Part shown: piece by piece, positions 23,860 through 32,424 of the stretch
Numbering within the stretch: the first letter of the stretch is position 1
Layout of the letters: each line of letters starts with the position of its first letter
DNA from: an uncultured Clostridia bacterium
Lineage (GTDB): Bacteria > Bacillota > Clostridia > Oscillospirales > Acutalibacteraceae
Direction: 5' to 3'
Length of the DNA: 64,000 nt
Assembly (NCBI GenBank): GCA_944384905.1
Contig: CALWVE010000031.1
Span: 124,001 to 188,000 of the forward strand
Position numbers and translations under genes: made by a program
Notes under the pieces: model-generated
What the model was told of the DNA's origin: nothing
Databases searched by the model: none
What the model saw: the letters and a program-made list of their open reading frames with translations, nothing else

Positions 23860-24867
23860 TTGCCTCTGTTTCGAATTTACAATTACGATAAACCCGGAAA
23901 AGGCGTCAGCAAGGATGAACCTAAGAAATCGGCGTTTGCCAATTTCTTCAGCATTCTGGGTGGCCGACTGACGAGATTGATTCAATTAAATTTATTGTTC
24001 ATGATCCCGTTCTGTGTGGTTTTTGCTTTTTGTCTAGTTTTGTTTTTCTTACCCATAACCCGGTATGATCTTATTTTTGTAAAAGGATCTGTTACATATC
24101 AATTCTCCCTTTGGAATTTTTATGTTGTGCCGCTGCCTTTTATTTTCCTTTCTCCTTTTTTTGCCGGGCTTACTTATGTAACACGCAACTACACAAGGCG
24201 CGAGCATGCGTTTATTTACATGGATTCCAAAGAAGCCATCGCGAAAAACTGGAAACAGTTTTTGCTAAACGGGATTGTAACTTACATCTTGTATGTCCTG
24301 CTTTCTTTTGCAGATATCTATTATTATGCTTCCTTGAATGAAAGCTGGGTGTACGGCATTCCTTTCGCAATTTGTGTAATTGCCACGCTGGTTCTGCTGT
24401 TTGCATCGTATTATGTTCCGATCATGATGCTGATGTTTGATCTTAAGCTGGGACAGATTTATAAAAACGCACTGATTTTTTCCATTCTTGGACTGGTTCC
24501 CAATTTGATTATCACCGGAGTTTCGGCAGGACTGCTCTTCTTAGCTTGGAAATGTTTGACGTATAATATTCTCACGCTGCTGTTGGTTCTGCTGTTTGTG
24601 GTTCTTTTCCTGTTCTCGTTCCATTCTTTCCTTACAAACTATTGTGTGTATCCGATCATTGAGAAATATCTCATTATTCCTTACTACGGTGAGCATAAAG
24701 ACGAAGCAGAAAGTGACTTCCAATTCAAGTATGAACGCCGTGATGAAGAAGAGGAAACATCGGATGAAGAACTTCCGCAGTGTGAATACGTCTACTACAA
24801 TGGCCGTTTGATTAAGCGAGAAGAGCTTCAAAAGCGAGAAGATTCCGTATTTAAAGACACACACTAA
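23860..24867 (+). CDS. Polytopic membrane protein, DUF624/YesL-like
   Basis: The 335-residue protein has about six hydrophobic segments between residues 35 and 270, and an acidic, lysine-rich cytoplasmic tail of about 65 residues with E-E-E-E and Y-V-Y-Y-N-G-R. The F-F-x-I-L-G-G-R-L-x-R-L-I-Q-L-N-L-L-F motif near the first helix resembles DUF624 (YesL) proteins. Function is unknown. TTG at 23860 is favoured since AGGAG lies 8 bases before it and the GTG at 23851 overlaps that site. It follows the recombinase by 46 bp and may share its transcript. Confidence 0.7.
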   Translation: MPLFRIYNYDKPGKGVSKDEPKKSAFANFFSILGGRLTRLIQLNLLFMIPFCVVFAFCLVLFFLPITRYDLIFVKGSVTYQFSLWNFYVVPLPFIFLSPFFAGLTYVTRNYTRREHAFIYMDSKEAIAKNWKQFLLNGIVTYILYVLLSFADIYYYASLNESWVYGIPFAICVIATLVLLFASYYVPIMMLMFDLKLGQIYKNALIFSILGLVPNLIITGVSAGLLFLAWKCLTYNILTLLLVLLFVVLFLFSFHSFLTNYCVYPIIEKYLIIPYYGEHKDEAESDFQFKYERRDEEEETSDEELPQCEYVYYNGRLIKREELQKREDSVFKDTH

Positions 24868-24872
24868 AAAAG

Positions 24873-24907
24873 TAAATCCCTCTCTTTGTAAGAGAGGGAT
24901 TTTTTAT
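24873..24907. terminator. Bidirectional terminator at the convergent end
   Basis: AAATCCCTCTCT pairs with AGAGAGGGATTT around TTGTA and is followed by TTTTTT. Its 3' end runs into the stop codon of the minus-strand integrase gene. Confidence 0.88.
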
Positions 24908-25908
24908 TGATTATCTGATGATTTGCTGCCATCTGAAGCATGTATTTTGGAAAGCGGATTCGCTTTTGCGGCTTCTTCCATTTGCTTATCCGAAACATGC
25001 GTGTAAATTTCGGTCGTTCCCAGATTTTCATGGCCAAGAATATCCTTTAATACCCGGATATCGACATCGCCATATTGGTACATTAAAGTAGCGGCAGTGT
25101 GACGCAATTTATGTACCGAATAGCCTTTTTGATCCAAGCCAATTTCTCCGAGATACTTTTTGACAAGATGCTGAACTGTTTTGGGGCTGATCCGCTGTCT
25201 GCGATTACTCAAAAATAAGGCGTTTCGATCTGAAACCTGGTCCTTAGGGCGAACAACAAGATACCGACGAATAGCCTCCAAACAGGCATCGTTTAGATAT
25301 ACCATTCGCTGTTTGTTTCCCTTGCCGGTTATGCGGATCATGTGCGTATCGTATTCGATATCGTTTAAATCGATTCCAACCAGCTCAGAAAGCCGCATAC
25401 CACAGTTGAGGAATAAGACCAAGATACAGTAGTCTCGCTCTTTAAAAGGCCCGTCGACGGCTTTTAATAGGTCCATAGACTGCTGTAAAGAAAGAAAATG
25501 GGGAAGAGCTTTCGCTGTACGAGGGGAAGGCAGATTTTCGGCCGGGTTGGTTTCGATTAGCTTTTCATGCGTACAAAGATACTTGAAAAAGCCGCGCAAA
25601 GTAATGGTTTTTCTGGCGCGTGTGTTGGCTGAATTATTGCGTTCGTCAGCAGCATAGTTCATAAACTCGAATAAATCGGTTGTTGTGATCGTACGAATAA
25701 GATCCAGATCGACAAGCTCACAAAGTGAAATTCGATCCCAAGATGTTTCTTTGGAAACCAAACCGCGGCGAACACAAATAAAACGAAAAAATGTTCGCAG
25801 ATCAAGGCAATATTCTTCAACCGTACGCGGTGAACGTCCGTTGACATTTCGTTCGTATAACGCAAACTGTCGAACAAGCTGCGGCATTTCTTCCATAATA
25901 ATCGGCAT
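24904..25908 (-). CDS. Tyrosine recombinase/integrase family protein (XerC/D-like)
   Basis: The 334-residue protein has the N-terminal core-binding domain (residues 5-115) and a complete catalytic set: Arg in C-G-M-R-L-S-E-L, Lys in T-G-K-G-N-K-Q-R, H-K-L-R-H, L-G-H and the nucleophile Tyr in T-E-I-Y-T-H. A short polar tail follows. Such chromosomal integrases are common in Clostridia as XerC/XerD-like proteins. GGAGGG lies six bases before the ATG at 25908. No attachment sites or cargo genes are evident, so it is not obviously part of a mobile element. Confidence 0.88.
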   Translation of the reverse strand: MPIIMEEMPQLVRQFALYERNVNGRSPRTVEEYCLDLRTFFRFICVRRGLVSKETSWDRISLCELVDLDLIRTITTTDLFEFMNYAADERNNSANTRARKTITLRGFFKYLCTHEKLIETNPAENLPSPRTAKALPHFLSLQQSMDLLKAVDGPFKERDYCILVLFLNCGMRLSELVGIDLNDIEYDTHMIRITGKGNKQRMVYLNDACLEAIRRYLVVRPKDQVSDRNALFLSNRRQRISPKTVQHLVKKYLGEIGLDQKGYSVHKLRHTAATLMYQYGDVDIRVLKDILGHENLGTTEIYTHVSDKQMEEAAKANPLSKIHASDGSKSSDNQ

Positions 25909-26458
25909 AATCACCCTCCGTGGAACTGTTTCACAGAACAAACAAAAAACTAACCAATAAATCCCAATAAATCCGAACAAGAAACTTACTTAAACTGATA
26001 TGAGTATCAAGTACTAAGTACTAAATATTAAAGGCACAAGCCTATAAATAAACCAGTCACCAACACATCAGTATAATTGTCGAAACGAATTCTCGTCAGA
26101 TGAGTTTGAATGATATAATTTATTGTATCACGAAGCCCAGTAAAAGTAAAATGAATTCCCAGATAAATAAACTGTTTGCCGCATCCACCAAATACAAATT
26201 AATAATATGAGTTCATGGATTAAATGCAGCGTTAAATTCAAATCCAAGCAAGATCGATTTTCAAATCATTTCTTTAAAATATAAAAATCCTCAAAATACG
26301 CTTTATTAAAAAATTGAGCCGGTGACCAGTCCAGTCAAATCCAAGGTTTTTCAAGGATTTTTTCCCATGACTCCTCTCCTAAATTATACAAAATATTTAT
26401 TTTGTATAATTTTGTTTTTTTATTTTTAACCTCTATTTTTTCTCTAAACAATAAAAAA
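25909..26458. other. AT-rich noncoding gap
   Basis: This 550-bp stretch has no supported gene. It contains weak promoter-like hexamers, the direct repeat AGTACTAAGTACTAA near 26010-26025, and a long AT palindrome listed separately. It separates the integrase gene from the polysaccharide operon terminator. I see no gene remnant in it. Confidence 0.6.
26381..26412. repeat. 32-bp near-perfect AT palindrome
   Basis: AAATTATACAAAATA (26381-26395) and its complement TATTTTGTATAATTT (26398-26412) are separated by only TT. On the plus strand a T-rich stretch follows. It could be an operator, a cruciform-prone site or a weak terminator. Confidence 0.55.
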
Positions 26459-26460
26459 TT

Positions 26461-26492
26461 CGGGGTTTACGCTTATTTAAGCGTAAACCCCG
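26461..26492 (-). terminator. Terminator of the polysaccharide operon
   Basis: CGGGGTTTACGCTT and AAGCGTAAACCCCG form a perfect 14-bp stem with a four-base loop. On the minus strand it is followed by AATTTTTTATT. Confidence 0.92.
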
Positions 26493-26501
26493 AAGCAATT
26501 A

Positions 26502-27287
26502 TTAAAAGCTCTGTTTATATTTTTTTCTTCCAAATTTAGCTCCCAAAAAAGAACCGATCTTTTTGGGCCAGTTTACAGGCTCCATATACAAAAACGGAAT
26601 CTCTTTATACGTATATCCGGTCTGTTCCAGCCAGACATCGAGCAGCAGCTCGCTGATACGTCCAAACAAGCGTGCATCAAACCGGCTTAACTTGGATACA
26701 TCAATTTCGTCTTCCAAAGCAAACAAAATCGGAAACAGCCATTCACAATACGCATCTGCTATTGGACGCCGCATCAGAAACATATTGAACATATGCGCAC
26801 TACGCCGCTTTAAAACACGGTCAAAGGCTTCCGCATAATCCGGCTGAAGTTTAGATAACACTGCACGTGTTTTGACCAGATGTTCCGGATCATGCGTATG
26901 ACCATAATGAGAAGCCAGTGTCTCAATATAATAGCACCGTTTTTTCGGCAAGACCACAGGCGCTTGTTCCAACAAGGATTCAGCATCAGATAAAGTAAGC
27001 ACACGATCCCATACAGTTGCGCCGCGTTTACCTGATGAAAAATGACGTCTGTAATGCGCTAAGCCTAATCCCGCGCAGCTTTCAGGAAGATTTTTCCATC
27101 CCCAATACAAAGCCGTCAGTTCGCTGTAAAGCGGATTTTTAGCCGATATATGCTCTCCTGTATTATCACCGGTAAATCCTTCTATCTCCTGTGAAGCGAG
27201 CTCTTTGCCCACCTGTACAGGCAAATACAGCGGATCTTCAGGGATACGATACGGTTTGTGTGCCGCTATCAGAATCTTAATACTCAA
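26502..27287 (-). CDS. DUF4422 family glycosyltransferase
   Basis: The 261-residue protein starts with I-K-I-L-I-A-A-H-K-P-Y and has the diagnostic L-G-L-A-H-Y-R-R-H-F motif near residue 75, both typical of DUF4422 proteins found in exopolysaccharide clusters. The members are presumed glycosyltransferases, possibly using UDP-galactofuranose, since they often lie beside glf. The start is placed at TTG 27287, which gives the family N-terminus and has AAGGAA ten bases upstream; it overlaps the glf stop by 11 bp. It is the last gene of the operon and is followed by a strong terminator. Confidence 0.8.
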   Translation of the reverse strand: MSIKILIAAHKPYRIPEDPLYLPVQVGKELASQEIEGFTGDNTGEHISAKNPLYSELTALYWGWKNLPESCAGLGLAHYRRHFSSGKRGATVWDRVLTLSDAESLLEQAPVVLPKKRCYYIETLASHYGHTHDPEHLVKTRAVLSKLQPDYAEAFDRVLKRRSAHMFNMFLMRRPIADAYCEWLFPILFALEDEIDVSKLSRFDARLFGRISELLLDVWLEQTGYTYKEIPFLYMEPVNWPKKIGSFLGAKFGRKKYKQSF

Positions 27288-28392
27288 CAGAACCCAATTC
27301 CTTCTCAATCAATGCAAATGCACTATCGATGACTTTGTCCATATCATAGTATTTATATTCGCCCAGACGGCCGCCAAAAATTACACCTTCTTCTGCACCG
27401 GCCAGCTGCTTATACTGCTGGTACAGCGCGGAATTTTTGGCGTCATTGACAGGATAATACGGTTCATCACCCGGTTTCCATTCTGCGGAATACTCACGGC
27501 TGATAACCGTTTTGGGCTGTGTACCAAATTCAAAATGCTTATGCTCAATGATACGGGTATACGGCGTTTCGCGATCCGTGTAGTTTACAACTGCATTGCC
27601 CTGGTAATTCGGCGTGTCCAGAACTTCCGTTTCAAAACGCACACTGCGATACTCCAAAGCACCCAGAGAATAATTAAAATAGGCATCTACAGGGCCGGTA
27701 TATACGACTTTTTCTGCGCAGGCATCCAGCTCTTCCTTATTGGCGAGATAATCCGTATTCAGACGCACCTCGCAGCCTTCCATCAGCTTTTCAATGATCT
27801 GGGTATAACCACCTACAGGAATGCCCTGATACAGATCATTAAAGTAGTTGTTATCATAAATCATACGCACAGGAAGCCGCTTAATGATAAAAGAAGGCAA
27901 CTCCGTGCACGGGCGTCCCCACTGTTTTTCTGTGTAGCCTTTAACCAGCTTTTCGTAAATATCTCGGCCAACCAGAGAAATTGCCTGTTCTTCCAGGTTC
28001 TTAGGCTCTGTAATCCCAGCTTCACGCACCTGCTCATCGATTTTTGCACGTGCCTCATCCGGAGTCACAACCCCCCACATCTTATTAAACGTGTTCATAT
28101 TGAAGGGCATATTGTAAATTTCCCCGTGATAGTTTGCCACAGGAGAATTGGTATAGCGATTAAAAACTGCCAGCGAATTCACATAGTCCCAGATTCGTTT
28201 GTTGCTTGTATGGAAAATATGCGCACCATAGCGATGAACCTGAATTCCCTCGCATTCATACGTATAGATATTGCCGCCGATATGATCGCGTTTATCGATC
28301 AGAAGACAAGTCTTCCCCTTTTTTCTGGCCTGCTGTGCAAATACAGCACCAAACAAACCAGTGCCAACAATTAAATAATCATATTTTTTCAT
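27277..28392 (-). CDS. glf: UDP-galactopyranose mutase
   Basis: The 371-residue FAD enzyme converts UDP-galactopyranose to UDP-galactofuranose. It has the N-terminal Rossmann signature L-I-V-G-T-G-L-F-G-A, D-K-R-D-H-I-G-G-N near residue 35, the H-I-F-H-T-S segment near 60, E-K-Q-W-G-R-P near 155 and the C-terminal G-G-R-L-G-E-Y-K-Y-Y-D-M-D motif. Length is normal. TTTAGGAGG precedes the ATG. It implies that the surface polysaccharide made by this operon contains galactofuranose. Confidence 0.95.
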   Translation of the reverse strand: MKKYDYLIVGTGLFGAVFAQQARKKGKTCLLIDKRDHIGGNIYTYECEGIQVHRYGAHIFHTSNKRIWDYVNSLAVFNRYTNSPVANYHGEIYNMPFNMNTFNKMWGVVTPDEARAKIDEQVREAGITEPKNLEEQAISLVGRDIYEKLVKGYTEKQWGRPCTELPSFIIKRLPVRMIYDNNYFNDLYQGIPVGGYTQIIEKLMEGCEVRLNTDYLANKEELDACAEKVVYTGPVDAYFNYSLGALEYRSVRFETEVLDTPNYQGNAVVNYTDRETPYTRIIEHKHFEFGTQPKTVISREYSAEWKPGDEPYYPVNDAKNSALYQQYKQLAGAEEGVIFGGRLGEYKYYDMDKVIDSAFALIEKELGSVEY

Positions 28393-28413
28393 TATATAAC
28401 GCCTCCTAAAATA

Positions 28414-29829
28414 TTATGCCGAACCTTTACGAGTTAGGACAACCCATATTGTTTTCAAGAGTATCTTCACGTCCAACCCAAGCGACCAATTTTCAATATA
28501 GCGCTGATCCAGCTTGACCACTTCTTCAAAATCGGTAATCTGACTGCGACCGCTAACCTGCCACAAACCGGTAATTCCCGGCTTAATCGCCAGGCGAACT
28601 TTATGATGCAATTCGTATTTTTCATACTCATCCAACGTTGGCGGTCTTGTACCCACCAAACTCATATCGCCTTTAAACACATTCCAAAAATTCGGAAGTT
28701 CGTCGATACTTGTCCTACGGATAAAGCGACCAAACGGGAAAACGCGCGGATCGTTATCCATCTTAAACATAAATCCGCTCATTTCATTTTGTTCCATCAA
28801 TTTAGCTTTTCTTTCTTCTGCATCCAAATACATGGAACGAAATTTATAAAACTGGAAAATGCGTCCCTGCCGTCCTACGCGCTGTTGTTTAAAAATAATA
28901 GGACCCGGAGAGCTGAAATAAATGCCAGGAGCAACAAAAATAAAGGCAATTGCACAAATAAGCATGCCAACAATACTGCCAACAATATCGATCAGCCGCT
29001 TAGCAAGCAATTCAAAAACAGACGCAGACGCTACGCCGGTTGTGAGGACAGTATATCCCCCCACCTTTTCCACAAAAGTATTGGGATTATCGTTTAAACG
29101 ACTATTGATATGAGAATGAACAATCACACCCATTTTCAACATATCGTCTGTAATCGTTGACGCCTGAGCAAGATCTTCTGTTGCCATAAAAACTTCATCC
29201 ACAACATGCGTGCGGATAAATTCAAGATAATCCCCTGCTCCAGCTACAATCGGAACATAATCAATTTGTTTGCCTGTATGGTTCCCATCTAATGTAACAA
29301 TTCCGCAAATAGAAAATTCTCGATATTTCATTTTTGCAAAAGATCGAACCAAATCAACTGCTTGATCGTAGGAAGCCATGATCAACAATTGTGGAAGATT
29401 ACTCGAATCACGGTTACGTTTATACAACCAGCATTTCCAGAGGCAGCGTGCGCCCCAGGTAAATACAATGGATAGAATCGCAGTTCCGCCCAAAGCCAGT
29501 CTAGAATACCAGATACCCTTTTGCGTAGCAAAGAAATACGCAAACATAATCAGCATAACAATCGCCAATTTGGTAAAACAGGCCTTAAATTCTTCAAAGC
29601 AACTGCGCTTTAAAATACCATGGTAATTATTTGTAAAAGTTGAAGTTGTGACGGAAATCAGTGCAAATATCAACGCCACATCATAATAAATTCCCTGCTG
29701 AACCGGACTTGGACTGCGCCAAGAAAAACGCAGTCCAAACGCCAGCACGTATGCTGCCTCCAGCATGATAAGATCGATAATGGTAAAATCGATATGCTTC
29801 ATCCAGGAAGCCTTTTCTTTTTTATACAT
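28414..29829 (-). CDS. Undecaprenyl-phosphate sugar phosphotransferase (exopolysaccharide initiation)
   Basis: The 471-residue protein has four to five N-terminal membrane helices (residues 15-135), a CoA-binding-like central domain, a further membrane segment near 285-310 and a C-terminal bacterial sugar transferase domain with K-R-L-I-D-I, Q-x-R-V-G-R, F-R-S-M, R-x-S-I-D-E-L-P-N and P-G-I-T-G-L-W-Q-V-S-G-R. It loads the first sugar phosphate (galactose, glucose or a derivative) onto undecaprenyl phosphate, starting polysaccharide synthesis. The ribosome binding site at 29829 is poor; ATG at 29802 with AAAAGG upstream is an alternative start. It lies between the LCP and glf genes. Confidence 0.87.
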   Translation of the reverse strand: MYKKEKASWMKHIDFTIIDLIMLEAAYVLAFGLRFSWRSPSPVQQGIYYDVALIFALISVTTSTFTNNYHGILKRSCFEEFKACFTKLAIVMLIMFAYFFATQKGIWYSRLALGGTAILSIVFTWGARCLWKCWLYKRNRDSSNLPQLLIMASYDQAVDLVRSFAKMKYREFSICGIVTLDGNHTGKQIDYVPIVAGAGDYLEFIRTHVVDEVFMATEDLAQASTITDDMLKMGVIVHSHINSRLNDNPNTFVEKVGGYTVLTTGVASASVFELLAKRLIDIVGSIVGMLICAIAFIFVAPGIYFSSPGPIIFKQQRVGRQGRIFQFYKFRSMYLDAEERKAKLMEQNEMSGFMFKMDNDPRVFPFGRFIRRTSIDELPNFWNVFKGDMSLVGTRPPTLDEYEKYELHHKVRLAIKPGITGLWQVSGRSQITDFEEVVKLDQRYIENWSLGLDVKILLKTIWVVLTRKGSA

Positions 29830-29861
29830 GCAGCTTTGTTCACACCTTTTGTTGACGCCGA

Positions 29862-31004
29862 TTAATATTCAGCATAAATGGTATCCCGTAAGAGCGTAAT
29901 GTTGGCATCCAAATCTACGCCTAAAACATCAGCCCCGCCATCTGTTGTATAATTGTACCATGTTCCATCTGCGGGAACACGCTGGTTAATTAACTCATAT
30001 GAAAGATAGCTTGGAGCATTGGCGCACATTCCCAGCATTTCCATAGAAGAAATATTAGTCGTTACCATGGGGAAAATTACTTCAACCAATCCAGGGATGG
30101 ATGCCGGATTCCCTTTGGCTTTTTCAAAAACAGCTGTCATAACCTTACGCTGACGGTTTGTACGCTCAAAATCATCTCCGACATAGCGAATACGGCAATA
30201 AGCAAGCGCCTGCATACCATTGAGATTGTATGTGCCGGCTTCTGTAATTTCATCTACACCGCCAGGAACTGAGACAAATGTATCATCTACTTCATTGCTG
30301 TATGTATAGATATATTCGTTAATATACTGTATTTCTTCGTCCGTAACTTCAATTTCAACGCCACCAACTTCATTTACGATATCGATAAACGACATAAAGT
30401 TAACCATGGCATATTTTTCTACATGAATTTTAAAATTATACTCCAGCGTTTCCATCAAAAGCTGAGGTCCGCCATAAAGATTTGCCACATTCAAGCGCTG
30501 ATAGCCATAACCAGGAATATAAACCCAAGTATCGCGCATAAATGATGTCATATAGATTTTTTGTGTTTTGTTATTGATCGAAACCAAAATCATCGAGTCA
30601 GAACGCTGTGTCATCTCATCGCTTCGGTCATCCACACCAATTAGCAGAATGTTCGTTACATCCGAAGAAGATAAGATATCATACTTTGCCAAATCTGCTC
30701 CCATTTTATCGATGAGCTCACCTAACTCGCCTGAAACGTTAGCTCCATCTTTAATCAAATCCGGATCGTTTTCAGCTGCGGAAGGATTCAGCCAATTGCC
30801 GTCATTATAATTCAGCATTCCATAATAGTATGAATAGACACAAAAAATACCGACAACAACCACAATCACGCAAATGCAAAGACTCGTAAGGAAACGAATA
30901 ACCGGATGTCGTTTACGCCCCTTCTTGCCTTTGACAGGTCGATTTTTGGATGTTTCCCGATTTTTGGCTGGTGTTGCATACCGCTTTCCGGTATCTTTAT
31001 TCAT
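29862..31004 (-). CDS. LytR-CpsA-Psr family glycopolymer transferase
   Basis: The 380-residue protein has a very basic cytoplasmic tail (residues 1-37), one membrane helix (about 38-62) and an extracytoplasmic LCP domain with I-L-L-I-G-V-D-D-R, R-S-D-S-M-I-L-V, S-F-M-R-D-T-W-V, the Y-G-G-P-Q-L-L segment and R-x-R-Y-V-G-D-D-F-E-R-T-N-R-Q-R. LCP enzymes attach undecaprenyl-linked glycopolymers to peptidoglycan. The ATG at 31004 follows AAGGAG by nine bases, while the ATG at 31025 precedes that site and is rejected. It is the first gene of the polysaccharide operon and would anchor its product to the wall. Confidence 0.92.
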   Translation of the reverse strand: MNKDTGKRYATPAKNRETSKNRPVKGKKGRKRHPVIRFLTSLCICVIVVVVGIFCVYSYYYGMLNYNDGNWLNPSAAENDPDLIKDGANVSGELGELIDKMGADLAKYDILSSSDVTNILLIGVDDRSDEMTQRSDSMILVSINNKTQKIYMTSFMRDTWVYIPGYGYQRLNVANLYGGPQLLMETLEYNFKIHVEKYAMVNFMSFIDIVNEVGGVEIEVTDEEIQYINEYIYTYSNEVDDTFVSVPGGVDEITEAGTYNLNGMQALAYCRIRYVGDDFERTNRQRKVMTAVFEKAKGNPASIPGLVEVIFPMVTTNISSMEMLGMCANAPSYLSYELINQRVPADGTWYNYTTDGGADVLGVDLDANITLLRDTIYAEY

Positions 31005-31097
31005 GCTACAGTTCTCCTTTTTCATATGTATTTATTATCTTTGTATTATTAAAGATTATAAATTTCAAATTCAAAATAAAACGCAAAAGTTTCTATG

Positions 31098-31126
31098 ATT
31101 ATATCATTCTGCGCCTGTTTTTTCAA
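31098..31126 (-). promoter_or_regulatory. Promoter of the polysaccharide operon
   Basis: On the minus strand TTGAAA (31121-31126) and TATAAT (31098-31103) are 17 bp apart, about 95 bp before the LCP start. The region from here to the divergent promoter at 31264 is AT-rich and shows nothing else. Confidence 0.8.
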
Positions 31127-31263
31127 GTCGTGTCTGGCTTGAATTTAGTTTTTTATGTAATTCTCTGGCTAATTCCGACTCATTTAGAAATATAAAAGTC
31201 AGCCATCGCAATAAGTATCGTTACTTCTCTTCAAATTCTTTCATAAAATTTATTCTTTATATG

Positions 31264-31292
31264 TTGAAATAGCCCATCTGTTGTGCTACAAT
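31264..31292 (+). promoter_or_regulatory. Promoter of the dipeptidase gene
   Basis: TTGAAA (31264-31269) and extended TGCTACAAT (hexamer 31287-31292) are 17 bp apart. Confidence 0.75.
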
Positions 31293-31365
31293 TCAGATGT
31301 TTATAGTAAGATTGTCAAATGGCAGGTTAACTGCTTTTATTTCTTGAACTGAAAGGATGGATGGC

Positions 31366-32361
31366 ATGTACCATTATTTGGATATGCACTGTGATACGCT
31401 GATGGCCGGTTTCTTTGAAAACGTGGCCAATGTTTATGATTTACCCGGCAAAATGAATGATGCCAAACGTATGCACGAGGCGCAAACCCTCGGGCAGTTT
31501 TTTGCGGTTTTCTTTCCTCCACGCCCGGAAGAAAACGCTTCTTCACAGGCACAGCAGAAGCCGGCTCTCCCCGATGACGATACTTATTTTTCCGTATGCC
31601 GTCAGTGTCTGCTGAATACGGTGGAAAAGCATTCGGATATTCTGGCATTGGCTCATAATGCAGAAGAAATACAGCGTAATTTTGAATCTGGCAAACAGTC
31701 GGCTATTCTTACAATAGAAGACGGTCGGGCAGTTCAAGGTGATATGGCTCGCCTACAATACTTTTATGATTGTGATGTCCGGGCGATTGCTTTAACCTGG
31801 AACTTCGCAAACTGCTTCGGCTTCCCAAATTCCAAAGATCCGGCGGTTATGCAGGCCGGATTAACAGATTTCGGAAAAGAAGCAATCGGCGTTATGAATG
31901 ATCTGGGCATTCTGGTCGATGTATCCCATCTTTCTGATGGCGGATTTTACGATGTGGCCAAACTTTCCCGTAAGCCTTTCGTCGCAACGCATTCCAATTG
32001 TCGTGCGCTTAGCCCGCATACCCGTAATCTCACAGACGATATGATTCGCTTGCTTGCGGAAAAAGGCGGCGTATCCGGCATTAACTTTGGTGCTTCGTTT
32101 TTGGATGCCGATACAACCAGTCAAAACAGCACTATTGTCCGCCTTGCGGATCATATTGAGCATTTTATTCAATTTGGTGGAGAAGACTGCGTGGGACTTG
32201 GAACCGATTTTGACGGGATTGGCGGCCATTTAGAGGTTTCGCAGCCTACCGATATGTACAAACTTTTTGATGAATTACAGAATCGCGGATTAACATCCCG
32301 ACAAATTGATAAGATTGCCAGCGGAAATGTCCTGCGAGTGATTCAGGAAAGTATGAAATAA
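31366..32361 (+). CDS. Membrane dipeptidase family protein (peptidase M19)
   Basis: The 331-residue protein is a zinc dipeptidase of the renal dipeptidase family: D-M-H-C-D-T at the N-terminus gives the H-x-D metal ligands, I-E-D-G-R-A near residue 120 the bridging acid, with V-S-H-L-S near 190 and T-H-S-N-C-R-A near 210 supplying metal-binding histidines, and G-L-G-T-D-F-D-G-I near 280. It hydrolyses dipeptides, including D-residue ones. No signal peptide is seen. The ATG at 31366 follows AAAGGATGG; the in-frame ATG at 31357 overlaps that site. It is likely followed on the same transcript by the C-S lyase gene 63 bp later. Confidence 0.9.
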   Translation: MYHYLDMHCDTLMAGFFENVANVYDLPGKMNDAKRMHEAQTLGQFFAVFFPPRPEENASSQAQQKPALPDDDTYFSVCRQCLLNTVEKHSDILALAHNAEEIQRNFESGKQSAILTIEDGRAVQGDMARLQYFYDCDVRAIALTWNFANCFGFPNSKDPAVMQAGLTDFGKEAIGVMNDLGILVDVSHLSDGGFYDVAKLSRKPFVATHSNCRALSPHTRNLTDDMIRLLAEKGGVSGINFGASFLDADTTSQNSTIVRLADHIEHFIQFGGEDCVGLGTDFDGIGGHLEVSQPTDMYKLFDELQNRGLTSRQIDKIASGNVLRVIQESMK

Positions 32362-32424
32362 TCAGAATAAGTTTGTTCCGTAAGAACAAAAAATAGATTA
32401 AACAAAATAAAGGAGTGGGTTTTC

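Noticed and set aside
22560..26460. Prophage, integrative element or integron around the two recombinases
   Set aside because: No cargo, structural, transfer or excision genes, no tRNA at the edges and no long flanking direct repeats are visible.
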